Assembly (NCBI GenBank): GCA_021849075.1
Contig: JAJZTH010000018.1
Location: forward strand, 1 to 64,000
Direction: 5' to 3'
DNA from: Pseudomonadota bacterium
GTDB taxonomy: Bacteria > Pseudomonadota > Alphaproteobacteria > Sphingomonadales > Sphingomonadaceae
DNA: 64,000 nt
Every line of letters starts with the position of its first letter. The stretch's first letter is position 1. Of this stretch, positions 52,430-60,411 are shown in pieces. The translations under genes and the position numbers were made by a program. The notes under the pieces are model-generated. The model did not search any database, was not told where the DNA came from, and was given only the letters and a program-made list of their open reading frames with translations.

Positions 52430-52837
52430 ATGGCGGTGGAAAAAGGAAGTGCGTTTTTGCTGAAGGTGGGCGACGGCAACATGCCCGCAACATATGCGAC
52501 GGTGGCGGGCATGCGCACCACGCAATTGTCCGTGAATGGCGAGGCGGTGAACATCACCAGCAAGGATTCGGGCGGCTGGCGCGAATTGCTGTCGGGCGCG
52601 GGGGTGCGATCGGTCAGCGTGTCGGCGGCGGGGCTGTTCACCGGCTCTGCGGCCGAGGTGCGGGTGCGGAGCCATGCGCTGGCCGGGACGATCGAGGCGT
52701 ATGAGCTGAGTTTCGAAAGCGGCGAGCGGATGCGCGGGCGCTTTCTGGTGACGCGGCTGGACTATGCCGGCGATTATAATGGCGAGCGCAATTATACGCT
52801 GAACCTGGAAAGCAGCGGCGCGGTGGTGAGCGAATGA
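52430..52837 (+). CDS. GTA major tail tube protein (g9)
   Basis: 135 aa. EKGSAFLLKVGDG, MRTTQLSVNGEAVNITSKDSGGWRELLSGAGVRSVSVSAAGLFTG and YELSFESGERMRGRFLVTRLDYAGDYNGERNYTLNLESSGAV match the RcGTA/TP901-1-type tail tube family. Start at 52430 gives MAVEKGSAF; the ATG at 52423 is out of frame. Polymerises into the tail tube. Confidence 0.9.
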   Translation: MAVEKGSAFLLKVGDGNMPATYATVAGMRTTQLSVNGEAVNITSKDSGGWRELLSGAGVRSVSVSAAGLFTGSAAEVRVRSHALAGTIEAYELSFESGERMRGRFLVTRLDYAGDYNGERNYTLNLESSGAVVSE

Positions 52838-53157
52838 CCGGCCCCGTGCATGGAGATCCGAATCCCGAAAGGGGGGAGGCGGCGCTGGAGATGGGCGGCG
52901 AGCAGTTGATGCTGCGGCCGAGTTTCGCGGCTTTGGTGGCGGCCGAGGCGGAACTGGGACCGTTGTTCGATCTGGTCGACCGGGCGGCGGACGGGAAGCT
53001 GTCGCTGGGCGATCTGGCGGCGCTGTTCTGGCATTGTCTGGTCGATCGCGATCGGATGACGCGCGAGGCGCTGGGCGAGGCCGTGCTGGCGGTGGGGCTG
53101 GCGCGGGTGACGCCGGTGCTGCGCACCATCCTGCACCAGATATTGGCGGGGAAATGA
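52834..53157 (+). CDS. Gene transfer agent tail assembly protein (g10, TAC-like)
   Basis: 107 aa. GDPNPERGEAALEMGGEQLMLRPSFAALVAAEAELG with a helical C-terminus (LSLGDLAALFWHCL) is the 'gene transfer agent family protein' (Phage_TAC_11) pattern. Acts as tail assembly chaperone. Overlaps g9 and the next gene by ATGA on each side. Confidence 0.88.
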   Translation: MTGPVHGDPNPERGEAALEMGGEQLMLRPSFAALVAAEAELGPLFDLVDRAADGKLSLGDLAALFWHCLVDRDRMTREALGEAVLAVGLARVTPVLRTILHQILAGK

Positions 53158-53354
53158 CGACGTTTCGCGCGGGCGCGGGGCGGCTGGCGGGGGTGGCCGG
53201 GTGGCTGCTGGGCTGGCGGCCCGACGAGTTTTGGCGCGCAACCCCGGCGGAACTGTCGGCGGTGCTGCGCGCGGCGCGGGGGGAGGAGGGGCCGGGCGAG
53301 GGCGGCGTGGATGCGGCGGAGCTGGCGCGGCTGATGCGGGACATGCCGGATTGA
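53154..53354 (+). CDS. Phage tail assembly chaperone (second TAC)
   Basis: 66 aa. WLLGWRPDEFWRATPAELSAVLRA is the conserved TAC_6 pattern (GWxPxxFWxxTPxEL). Partner of the preceding TAC, presumably loading the tape measure; RcGTA uses a comparable pair. Overlaps the g10 stop by ATGA. Confidence 0.87.
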   Translation: MTTFRAGAGRLAGVAGWLLGWRPDEFWRATPAELSAVLRAARGEEGPGEGGVDAAELARLMRDMPD

Positions 53355-53392
53355 AAATGGAGGCTGGAGTGTGGGGCGCGCCCCCACCCCAA

Positions 53393-53419
53393 CCCCTCCC
53401 CTGAAGGGGAGGGGCTTTT
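53393..53419 (+). terminator. Terminator-like hairpin between TAC and tape-measure genes
   Basis: CCCCTCCCC-TGAA-GGGGAGGGG is a perfect 9-bp stem followed by CTTTT, within an operon of co-directional tail genes, ending 20 bp before the tape-measure ATG. Confidence 0.7.
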
Positions 53420-53438
53420 CTGGTTGGGAAGCGATCGC

Positions 53439-53990
53439 ATGGAAGACGAAATCGAGACGCTGGTGGTGCGGGTGCGCGCCGATACGCAGGGGTTGAGCCG
53501 CGATGTGGCGGCGATGCGGGGGGAGATGGAGGGGTCGCTGGCTGATGGCGCGGAGCGGGCCGGGCGGCGGATCGAGCAGGGGCTGATGCGCGCGGTGCGG
53601 ACCGGGCGGCTGGGCTTTGACGATCTGCGCGCGGTGGCGCTGTCCGCGCTTAATGAGATTGCGGCGAGTGCGTTGCAGTCGGCGATTGGCGGCGGGGGGA
53701 GCGGACTGGCGGGGCTGGGCGCGTCTCTGGTGTCGGCGCTGACGGGATCGCCGGGGCGGGCGACGGGCGGGCCGGTGACGGGCGGGAGGGCCTATCGCGT
53801 GGGCGAGCGCGGGCCGGAATTGTTCGTGCCGACGAGCAGCGGGCAGGTGGTGGCCAATGGCGGTGGCGGCGGGCGCGATGTGCGGGTGAGCATCGCGGTC
53901 AACGGACGCGGGGGCGAAAGCGAGCCGCGATTGCTGGCGAAGAGCGCGCGACAGGTGGCGCGGGCGGTGCGGGGGGCGCTGGAGCGATGA
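53439..53990 (+). CDS. Short GTA tail tape measure protein (g11)
   Basis: 183 aa. Coiled N-terminus (RADTQGLSRDVAAMRGEMEGSLADGAERAGRRIEQGL), a glycine/alanine hydrophobic middle, and AYRVGERGPELFVPTSSGQVV, the well-conserved tape-measure end motif. Very short compared with siphophages, as expected for a short GTA tail. Overlaps the next gene by ATGA. Confidence 0.85.
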   Translation: MEDEIETLVVRVRADTQGLSRDVAAMRGEMEGSLADGAERAGRRIEQGLMRAVRTGRLGFDDLRAVALSALNEIAASALQSAIGGGGSGLAGLGASLVSALTGSPGRATGGPVTGGRAYRVGERGPELFVPTSSGQVVANGGGGGRDVRVSIAVNGRGGESEPRLLAKSARQVARAVRGALER

Positions 53991-56314
53991 CTATCGGATA
54001 TTGGCTGGCCGACGCGCGGCGCGGGCAGGAGGCAGGGCATATGAAGCGCTTTGCCGCGAGCCACTGGACGGTGAATTTTCCGCGGCCGATGATGGCGAGC
54101 GTGGTGACGCGCGCGCCGGACGCTGTGAGGGTAGATGCGGTTTTCTACGGGTCGGGCGATCTGGCGGGGCTGATCTGGGAGGCGGAGGACCGGTGGAGTC
54201 ACCCCCTGCTGGCCTATGAGACGCGGCGGGATTTTCGCGATTGCAGCCTGTCCTTCCGCTGGCGATCGGGCGGGCTGCGCCGGCTGGACGAGACGCATGG
54301 GCCGACGCTGACGATCGAGGGGCGGGATGCGGGCGGGACGCCGCGCGCCTGGTATGTGCGGCTGTGGAATTATGCGAGCGGCGGGCCGGAAGATGCTGTG
54401 GTCACGCTGGATTTCGCGGCGATCGATGGTGGCTATCTGTTGCCCGGCGAGGCCGATCCGGTGTGGGCGGGGGATGTCGACCGGATGTTCATCTCTCTGG
54501 CGCCGCCCGATTATGACGCGGGGGATACGCCCTTTGCCGGGCCGCAAGAGGGCTGGGCGGAACTGAGCGATCTGCGCTGCGACGGGGCGGGATCGGTGCT
54601 GGCGGTGGGCGATGTGATGCTGCCCGAACATGGGCTGGGCATCGCGACCGGCTATGATGATTGTTTCAACCAGACGCCCGCGCGCGTCGTGGCGGCGATC
54701 CATGCGCTGGGCTATCGCGGGGCGATCAACCATTATGTCGGCATGAGCCATTATTTCCGCCTGGAGCGGGCGGGAGGCGGGCTGTTCGTCAGTCTGGCGG
54801 GCGGGGTGCTGAATGCGCCCTGCGCGGCGTGGCACCGGGATTTTGCGGGCCGGGCGAGGGCGCTGGGCTTTGGCGTCATCTGGTCGCTGTCCTACGAATT
54901 GTTCGATGCGCATTGCTGGAACGACTGGAAGCAGCGGGCGGACAATGGCGATCCGGCGCTGACCGGATGGTCGCCGCCCTCCACCCTGTTGTCGCCGGCG
55001 CATGGCGAGGCAATGGGCTATGTGCAGGCGGTGGCGGGGGCCTTTGTTTCCATCGGGTTGGAGGCGGAATTGCCGATCCTGTTTCAGGTCGGTGAACCCT
55101 GGTGGTGGGTGATGCCGGGGGACGGGCGCATCTGCCTTTATGACGATGCGGCGCGGGCGGCTTTTGGCGGCGCGCCGGTGTCGATCGGGAGCGTGTGGGG
55201 CGCGCTGGATGTGGCGCAATGCGACCTGCTGGATGCGGCGGGGGCTTTGCTGGCGGCGTCGACGGCGGCGCTGTGCGCGCAGGTGAAGGCGATCGCGCCG
55301 GGAGCGGTGACGCATCTGCTCGCCTATCTGCCGACCATAATGGATCCGCGCGCGCCGGAGGCCAAGCGGGCGAACATGCCGGTCGGCTGGGCGGCGCCCG
55401 CTTTCGATGCGCTGCAACTGGAGGATTATGACTGGGTGACGGAGGGGCGGCCGCATCTGACCGCGCGGGGCGTGGCGATGGCGACGGCGCGCCTCAACTA
55501 TCCGATCGGGGAGCAGCATTATTTTGCCGGCTTCGTGCTGTTGCCCGAGCAGGCCGGGCAGTGGCAGGAAATCGTGGCGGCGGCGCAGGCGTCGGTCGCG
55601 CGCGGGACGGCGGCGACCTTTGTCTGGGCGCTGCCGCAGATTTGCCGGGATGGCTTCACCTGCTTTGCAATGCATGGGGAGGATGATGTGCAAGCCTTTG
55701 ACGATGTGATCTTTCCATTGGCGATCGGGCGGGAGGCGAGCGTCAGCCCGGCCTTTTCGACGCAGATCGTGGAAAGCCCGGCCGGGCATGAGCGGCGGTC
55801 GAGCGACTGGGCCGATGCGAGGCTGTCCTTTGACGCGGGGCCGGGCATAAGGAGCGAGGCGGACATGACGGCGCTGATCGCTTTTTTCCGGGCGCGCAGG
55901 GGTGCGGCGCGGGGGTTTCGCTTCACCGATGTCTATGATGATCGCAGTAGCCCGGCGGGCGCTGCGCCGGGGCCACTCGATCAGCGGCTGGGCGTGGGCG
56001 ACGGGGTGACGGCGGCCTTCCCGCTGATGCGCTATTATGGCGCGGGCGAGGAGGCGCAGGCGCGGCGGATCACCCGGCCGGTGGCGGGGAGCATCCGCGT
56101 GGCGGCCGACGGGATCGAGATGGCCGATGGCTGGAGCCATGCGGGGATGGGCGTGATCGCGTTCGACGAAGCGCCGGCCGACGGCGTGGTGCTGAGCGCG
56201 GGCTATCGTTTTGATGTGCCGGTGCGCTTTGCCGAGGACCGGCTGGAGATCAACCGGGCGACCTTTGCCGCGGGCGAGGCGGTGTCGGTGCCGCTGGTGG
56301 AGATACGCGAATGA
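53987..56314 (+). CDS. GTA distal tail protein: large N-terminal TIM-barrel-like domain fused to DUF2460
   Basis: 775 aa. Residues about 580-775 form the DUF2460 distal tail domain (AFSTQIVESPAGHERRSSDWADARLSFDAGPGIRSEADM; FRARRGAARGFRFTDVYDD). RcGTA g12 consists of that domain alone (about 210 aa). The extra N-terminal 570 residues include a beta-rich part (about 1-200) and a segment (about 210-480) that reads like a TIM barrel: LGYRGAINHYVGMSH, RALGFGVIWSLSYE, LPILFQVGEPWWWV, FDALQLEDYDWV. The fold is judged by eye. Overlaps g11 and g13 by ATGA. Confidence 0.8.
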   Translation: MTIGYWLADARRGQEAGHMKRFAASHWTVNFPRPMMASVVTRAPDAVRVDAVFYGSGDLAGLIWEAEDRWSHPLLAYETRRDFRDCSLSFRWRSGGLRRLDETHGPTLTIEGRDAGGTPRAWYVRLWNYASGGPEDAVVTLDFAAIDGGYLLPGEADPVWAGDVDRMFISLAPPDYDAGDTPFAGPQEGWAELSDLRCDGAGSVLAVGDVMLPEHGLGIATGYDDCFNQTPARVVAAIHALGYRGAINHYVGMSHYFRLERAGGGLFVSLAGGVLNAPCAAWHRDFAGRARALGFGVIWSLSYELFDAHCWNDWKQRADNGDPALTGWSPPSTLLSPAHGEAMGYVQAVAGAFVSIGLEAELPILFQVGEPWWWVMPGDGRICLYDDAARAAFGGAPVSIGSVWGALDVAQCDLLDAAGALLAASTAALCAQVKAIAPGAVTHLLAYLPTIMDPRAPEAKRANMPVGWAAPAFDALQLEDYDWVTEGRPHLTARGVAMATARLNYPIGEQHYFAGFVLLPEQAGQWQEIVAAAQASVARGTAATFVWALPQICRDGFTCFAMHGEDDVQAFDDVIFPLAIGREASVSPAFSTQIVESPAGHERRSSDWADARLSFDAGPGIRSEADMTALIAFFRARRGAARGFRFTDVYDDRSSPAGAAPGPLDQRLGVGDGVTAAFPLMRYYGAGEEAQARRITRPVAGSIRVAADGIEMADGWSHAGMGVIAFDEAPADGVVLSAGYRFDVPVRFAEDRLEINRATFAAGEAVSVPLVEIRE

Positions 56315-57120
56315 GCGCGGCGCTGGAGGAGGAGCTGTCGACGCTGGCCTTTTGCTGGCGGATCGAGCGGCGCGACGGGATGACGATTGGCCTGACGAGC
56401 CATGATCGCGATCTGGATATTGGCGGGCTTATCTATCGCGCCGCGCCGGGGATGACGCCGTCCGCCGTGCGATCGGGCATCGGGCTGGATGGCGAAGATA
56501 GCGATGTGGCAGGCGCGCTGACCGGTGATGCGATCAGCGAAGCGGACCTGATGGCCGGGCGATGGGACGGCGCGGCGCTGGAATTGCGGCTGACGCAGTG
56601 GGAGGAACCGGGCGCGCTGTGGCATTTGCTGGCGCGGGGCGAGATGGGGGCCGTGGCGCGCAGGGGCGCGGCCTTCACCGCCGAACTGATCGGCGCGGCG
56701 GCGGTGCTGGGTGCGCCGGTGGCGCCGGGCACATCGCCCGACTGCCGGGCGCGGCTGGGCGACAAGGCGTGCCGGGTCGATATGGCGGGGCGGCGACGGA
56801 TCGTGGCGGTGGCGGGCGTCGAGGGGGCGGAGGTATCGGCGGCGGGACTGGAGCCGGGCCTTTATGCGTTTGGGACGTTGCGCTGGCTGGGCGGGGCCAA
56901 TGCCGGGTTGACGCAGGGGGTGGTGGATAATGGCGCGGACGGGCTGAGCCTGGCCGATGCGCCGGCCTTTGCCGTGGCGGCGGGCACGCTGGCGCTGGTG
57001 ACGCAGGGGTGCGACCGGCAACTGGCGACCTGTGCGGAGCGATTTGGCAATGCCGTGAATTTTCGCGGCGAGCCATATCTGCCCGGCATGGACCTTTTGA
57101 CCCGCTATCCCGGCGCATGA
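56311..57120 (+). CDS. GTA hub protein, DUF2163 (g13)
   Basis: 269 aa. LAFCWRIERRDGMTIGLTSHDRDLDIGGLIYRAAPGMTPSAV is the family opening. Four cysteines occur late in the chain (SPDCRARLGDKACRVD; TQGCDRQLATCAERFGN) before NFRGEPYLPGMD, a layout like the Fe-S domain of lambda gpL; metal binding here is inferred. Forms the tail hub. Stop overlaps the peptidase start. Confidence 0.9.
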   Translation: MSAALEEELSTLAFCWRIERRDGMTIGLTSHDRDLDIGGLIYRAAPGMTPSAVRSGIGLDGEDSDVAGALTGDAISEADLMAGRWDGAALELRLTQWEEPGALWHLLARGEMGAVARRGAAFTAELIGAAAVLGAPVAPGTSPDCRARLGDKACRVDMAGRRRIVAVAGVEGAEVSAAGLEPGLYAFGTLRWLGGANAGLTQGVVDNGADGLSLADAPAFAVAAGTLALVTQGCDRQLATCAERFGNAVNFRGEPYLPGMDLLTRYPGA

Positions 57121-57485
57121 GCGCGGTCGTGGAGCGGGCGCGGGCGATGATCGGCGTGCCGTTTCGGCTGCATGGGCGAAGCCGGGACGGGCTGGATTGC
57201 GTGGGGCTGGCGGCGCTGGCTCTGGGGCGGGATGCGCCCTTCGCCTATGGGCTGCGGAGCGGGGATGGGACGCAGGCTGAGCGATGGTTGCGGGCGGCGG
57301 GGCTGCGGCGCGTGGAAGGCGGGCGGCCGGGCGATCTGGCGCTGGTGCGGCCGGGACCGTTGCAGTTGCATCTGATGATCGCGACGGGGACGGGATTTGT
57401 CCATGCCCATGCCGGGCTGGGGCGGGTGGTGGAGATGCCGGGGGTGTCGCCATGGCCGCTCCTGACTTGGTGGTCTGTCGAATAG
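57117..57485 (+). CDS. GTA NlpC/P60 cell-wall peptidase (g14)
   Basis: 122 aa. Cys nucleophile in GRSRDGLDCVGLAALAL, His in LQLHLMIATG, and GFVHAHAGLGRVVEM. Cleaves peptidoglycan stem peptides during DNA delivery. Overlaps g13 by ATGA, and g15 follows after 9 bp. Confidence 0.9.
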   Translation: MSAVVERARAMIGVPFRLHGRSRDGLDCVGLAALALGRDAPFAYGLRSGDGTQAERWLRAAGLRRVEGGRPGDLALVRPGPLQLHLMIATGTGFVHAHAGLGRVVEMPGVSPWPLLTWWSVE

Positions 57486-57494
57486 GAGAGATAT

Positions 57495-59690
57495 ATGGCG
57501 ACGGTGGTGCTGACAGCGGTGGGCACGGTGCTGGGCGGGCCGGTCGGCGCGGCGATCGGGGCGGTGGTCGGCAATGTCATCGACAATCAGATCCTGTTCC
57601 GGCCAAGGGGGCGGGAGGGCGCGCGTCTGTCCGACCTGCAGGTGCAGACGTCGCGTTACGGAACGCAGGTGCCGAAGATTTTCGGGACGATGCGCGTGGC
57701 GGGCACGGTCATCTGGGCGACCGACCTGAAGGAAGTGCGCAGCCGGAGCGGCGGCGGCAAGGGGCGGCCGAGCGTCACAACCTATAGCTATTCGGCGAGT
57801 TTTGCGGTGGCGCTTTCGGCGCGGGCGATCCGGTCGATCGGGCGCATCTGGGCCGACGGCAATTTGCTGCGCGGGGCGGCGGGCGACTTCAAGAGCGAGG
57901 TGGGCGGCTTTCGCGTGCATCTGGGGAGCGAGGATCAGCCGGTCGATCCGCTGATCGCCGCCGCGCAGGGGATCGGGAACACGCCGGCGCATCGCGGCAT
58001 AGCCTATGTGCTGTTCGAGGATCTGGCGCTGGCCGATTATGGCAATCGCATCCCGTCGCTGACGTTCGAGGTGGAGGCGGATGCGGAGCCGGTGGCGATT
58101 GGCGCGATCGCGGGAGAATTGAGCGACGGGCGAGTGGGCGGAGGCGATCTGGCGGCGGTGGATGGCTTTGCGGCGAGCGGGGCGGATGTGGGGGTGGCGA
58201 TCGCGCCGCTGGTCGAGGCGCAGGGGCTGGCGCTGGCGTCGGAAGAAGGCGGGTTGCGGCTGAAGGCGGCCGGGGGCGCGGCGGCCGGCGCAATCGGCGC
58301 GGACATGCTGGCGCGGCGGATCAACGGCCGGGCGATCGATCCGGTGGAGCGCATGGGGGCGGCAACGGATGGCGTGCCGGTGGCGCTGAGCCTGCGTCAT
58401 CATGATGCGGCGCGCGATTATCAGGCGGGCGTTCAGCGGGTGGTGCGGCCGGGCGCGGGGCGGCAGGAACAGGGCATGGAACTGCCGGCGGCGATGAGCG
58501 CCGACGATGCGCGGGCCTGGGCGGCGGCGCGGCTGGGCGCGGCATGGACCGGGCGCGCGACCATGACGCTGCGCTGCGGATGGGGAGCGCTGACGTTGAT
58601 GCCGGGGCAGGTCGTCACCGTGGCGGACGCGCCGGGACTGTGGCGGATCGAGGAGCGGGAATGGGAGGCGATGGCGGTGCGGCTGGCGCTGCGGCGGGTG
58701 CCGGGGGCGGGCGGCATGTTGCCGGCAGGCGCATCGTCCGGTGCGATCGTGCGGCAGGCGGATGCGCCTCATGGCGCCACGACGCTGATGCTGGCGGACC
58801 TGCCGATGCTGCGCGACGGGGCGGCGAACGCGCCGCTGATCGTGGCGGCGGCAAGCGGCGGAGCGGGTTGGCGCAGTGCGGCGCTGTTCGTGATGGAAGG
58901 CGGCGAGGCGCGACCGATCGGCCGGAGCGGGTTGCGCGCGGTGATGGGGACGGTGGATGCGCCTTTGCCGCAAGGCAGCGCGATGCTGGTGGATCGGCGC
59001 GCGGCGCTGACCGTGCGGCTGCTGGGCGAGGATATGGACCTGGCAAGCGCGCAGGAGGCGGCTTTGGCGCAAGGCCGCAACCTGTGCCGGGTGGGGGAGG
59101 AACTGATTCAGTTCGAGACGGCGGCGCGGACGGGGGCGGGCGCGTGGCGGTTGAGCGGCTTAAGGCGCGGGTTGCGCGGCACCGAATGGGCGATGGCCGG
59201 GCATGAGGCTGGCGCGCGTTTCCTGCTGATCGAGGAGGCGCGGCTGGTGGAGCCGCTGATGCTGTCGGGCGGGAATGGCGAGCCAGGGGCGATGCTGAGC
59301 GTTGCGGCGGTGGGGCTGGGCGATGTTGCGCCGGTGGAAGCGGCTTTGGCGATCAGGGGCGAAGCTTTGATCCCACCTGCGCCGGTGCATCTGCGCGCGC
59401 GGGCCGGCGATGGCGGCTGGACGATCCGCTGGGTGCGGCGCAGCCGGGCGGGGTGGCGATGGGCCAATGGCGGCGATGTGCCGCTGGCCGAGGAGCGTGA
59501 AGCCTATCGGGTGCGGGTGCTGGCGGATGGCGCGGTGGTGCGCAGCGGCGAGGTGACGGCGCCGGCATGGATTTATGATGCGGGCATGATCGCCGCCGAT
59601 GGGGTGGCAGGCATGTCCGTCGCGATCGAGGTGGCGCAGATCGGCACGATGGCCATGGGGCGCACGGCGTCGATCGCCGTCATTCTGTGA
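57495..59690 (+). CDS. GTA tail fibre/megatron protein (g15-like), short form
   Basis: 731 aa. N-terminal glycine-rich hydrophobic helix (GGPVGAAIGAVVGNVIDNQ), then RLSDLQVQTSRYGTQVPKIFGTMRVAGTVIWATDL and FEDLALADYGNRIPSLTFEVEAD, the tail-tip core shared with RcGTA g15 and phage gpJ-type proteins, followed by domains with WRIEEREWEAMAVRLALRRV and LSGLRRGLRGTEW. RcGTA g15 is about 1300 aa and includes a TIM-barrel domain that I do not see here. Start follows GGAGAG. Confidence 0.87.
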   Translation: MATVVLTAVGTVLGGPVGAAIGAVVGNVIDNQILFRPRGREGARLSDLQVQTSRYGTQVPKIFGTMRVAGTVIWATDLKEVRSRSGGGKGRPSVTTYSYSASFAVALSARAIRSIGRIWADGNLLRGAAGDFKSEVGGFRVHLGSEDQPVDPLIAAAQGIGNTPAHRGIAYVLFEDLALADYGNRIPSLTFEVEADAEPVAIGAIAGELSDGRVGGGDLAAVDGFAASGADVGVAIAPLVEAQGLALASEEGGLRLKAAGGAAAGAIGADMLARRINGRAIDPVERMGAATDGVPVALSLRHHDAARDYQAGVQRVVRPGAGRQEQGMELPAAMSADDARAWAAARLGAAWTGRATMTLRCGWGALTLMPGQVVTVADAPGLWRIEEREWEAMAVRLALRRVPGAGGMLPAGASSGAIVRQADAPHGATTLMLADLPMLRDGAANAPLIVAAASGGAGWRSAALFVMEGGEARPIGRSGLRAVMGTVDAPLPQGSAMLVDRRAALTVRLLGEDMDLASAQEAALAQGRNLCRVGEELIQFETAARTGAGAWRLSGLRRGLRGTEWAMAGHEAGARFLLIEEARLVEPLMLSGGNGEPGAMLSVAAVGLGDVAPVEAALAIRGEALIPPAPVHLRARAGDGGWTIRWVRRSRAGWRWANGGDVPLAEEREAYRVRVLADGAVVRSGEVTAPAWIYDAGMIAADGVAGMSVAIEVAQIGTMAMGRTASIAVIL

Positions 59691-59712
59691 TTTTTGGGAA
59701 AGGAACGGACGG

Positions 59713-60210
59713 ATGGACGAAACGCCGCGTTGGGCGCTGCCGCTGCTTTTTGCCGGGCAGGCGCAGAAGGAAGTCTTTCACAATGAGGCGCTGATCCTGA
59801 TCGACGCGCTGTTGCACGGGCGGGTGGAGAGCGCCGATGCCGCGACCCCGCCGATGGCGCCTGCTCTGGGGCAATGCTGGGTCGTAGCGGCGGGCGCGGC
59901 GGAGGATTGGGCCGGGCAGGCGGGGGCGATCGCCTGCTGGACCGAGGGCGGGTGGCGCTTTGTTCCCGCGCGGGCGGGCATGACGATGGATGTTGCCGAT
60001 CGTGGGCACCGGATTTTTCACGACGGCCTGCTATGGCGCGACGGTGCGGTGCGAAGCGATGGCCTCTATCATAATGATCAGCGGGTGGTGGCGAGCCGGC
60101 AGGGGGCGATTGCAACGCCGGACGGGGGCGCGGTGATCGATGTCGAGGCGCGCTCTACATTGTCGGCCATTCTCACCATCTTGCGCGCACATGGGCTGAT
60201 TGCGGGTTAA
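59713..60210 (+). CDS. DUF2793 tail-associated protein
   Basis: 165 aa. TPRWALPLLFAGQAQKEVFHNEALILIDALLHGRV is the DUF2793 signature, followed by GQCWVVAAGAAEDWAGQAGAIACWTEGGWRFVPARAGM. Found at the end of many alphaproteobacterial GTA or phage tail modules, probably a receptor-binding or tip accessory protein. Start after GGAACGG. Last gene of the cluster. Confidence 0.85.
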   Translation: MDETPRWALPLLFAGQAQKEVFHNEALILIDALLHGRVESADAATPPMAPALGQCWVVAAGAAEDWAGQAGAIACWTEGGWRFVPARAGMTMDVADRGHRIFHDGLLWRDGAVRSDGLYHNDQRVVASRQGAIATPDGGAVIDVEARSTLSAILTILRAHGLIAG

Positions 60211-60411
60211 TATTACGTAAACATGTTTTTCTTGTTGCGATGATGCGTCAATAGTCTAGCCTTCCTTTGCGAAAGCTTGCTCCCGCCCTGGAATTCGGCC
60301 CTAGTGCGTTATTTTTGCAACGGTTTCACTAATTGTGGACTTGCCATGAAACTTTCTAAGGGATACAGGGTTTCAGCAGTCCTTCGTGACACTTTTGAAA
60401 GGGGAATTCAA

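Noticed and set aside
37600..60210. Integrated prophage with attachment sites
   Set aside because: No integrase, repressor, replication or lysis module and no flanking direct repeats were seen; gene order is that of an RcGTA-like cluster.
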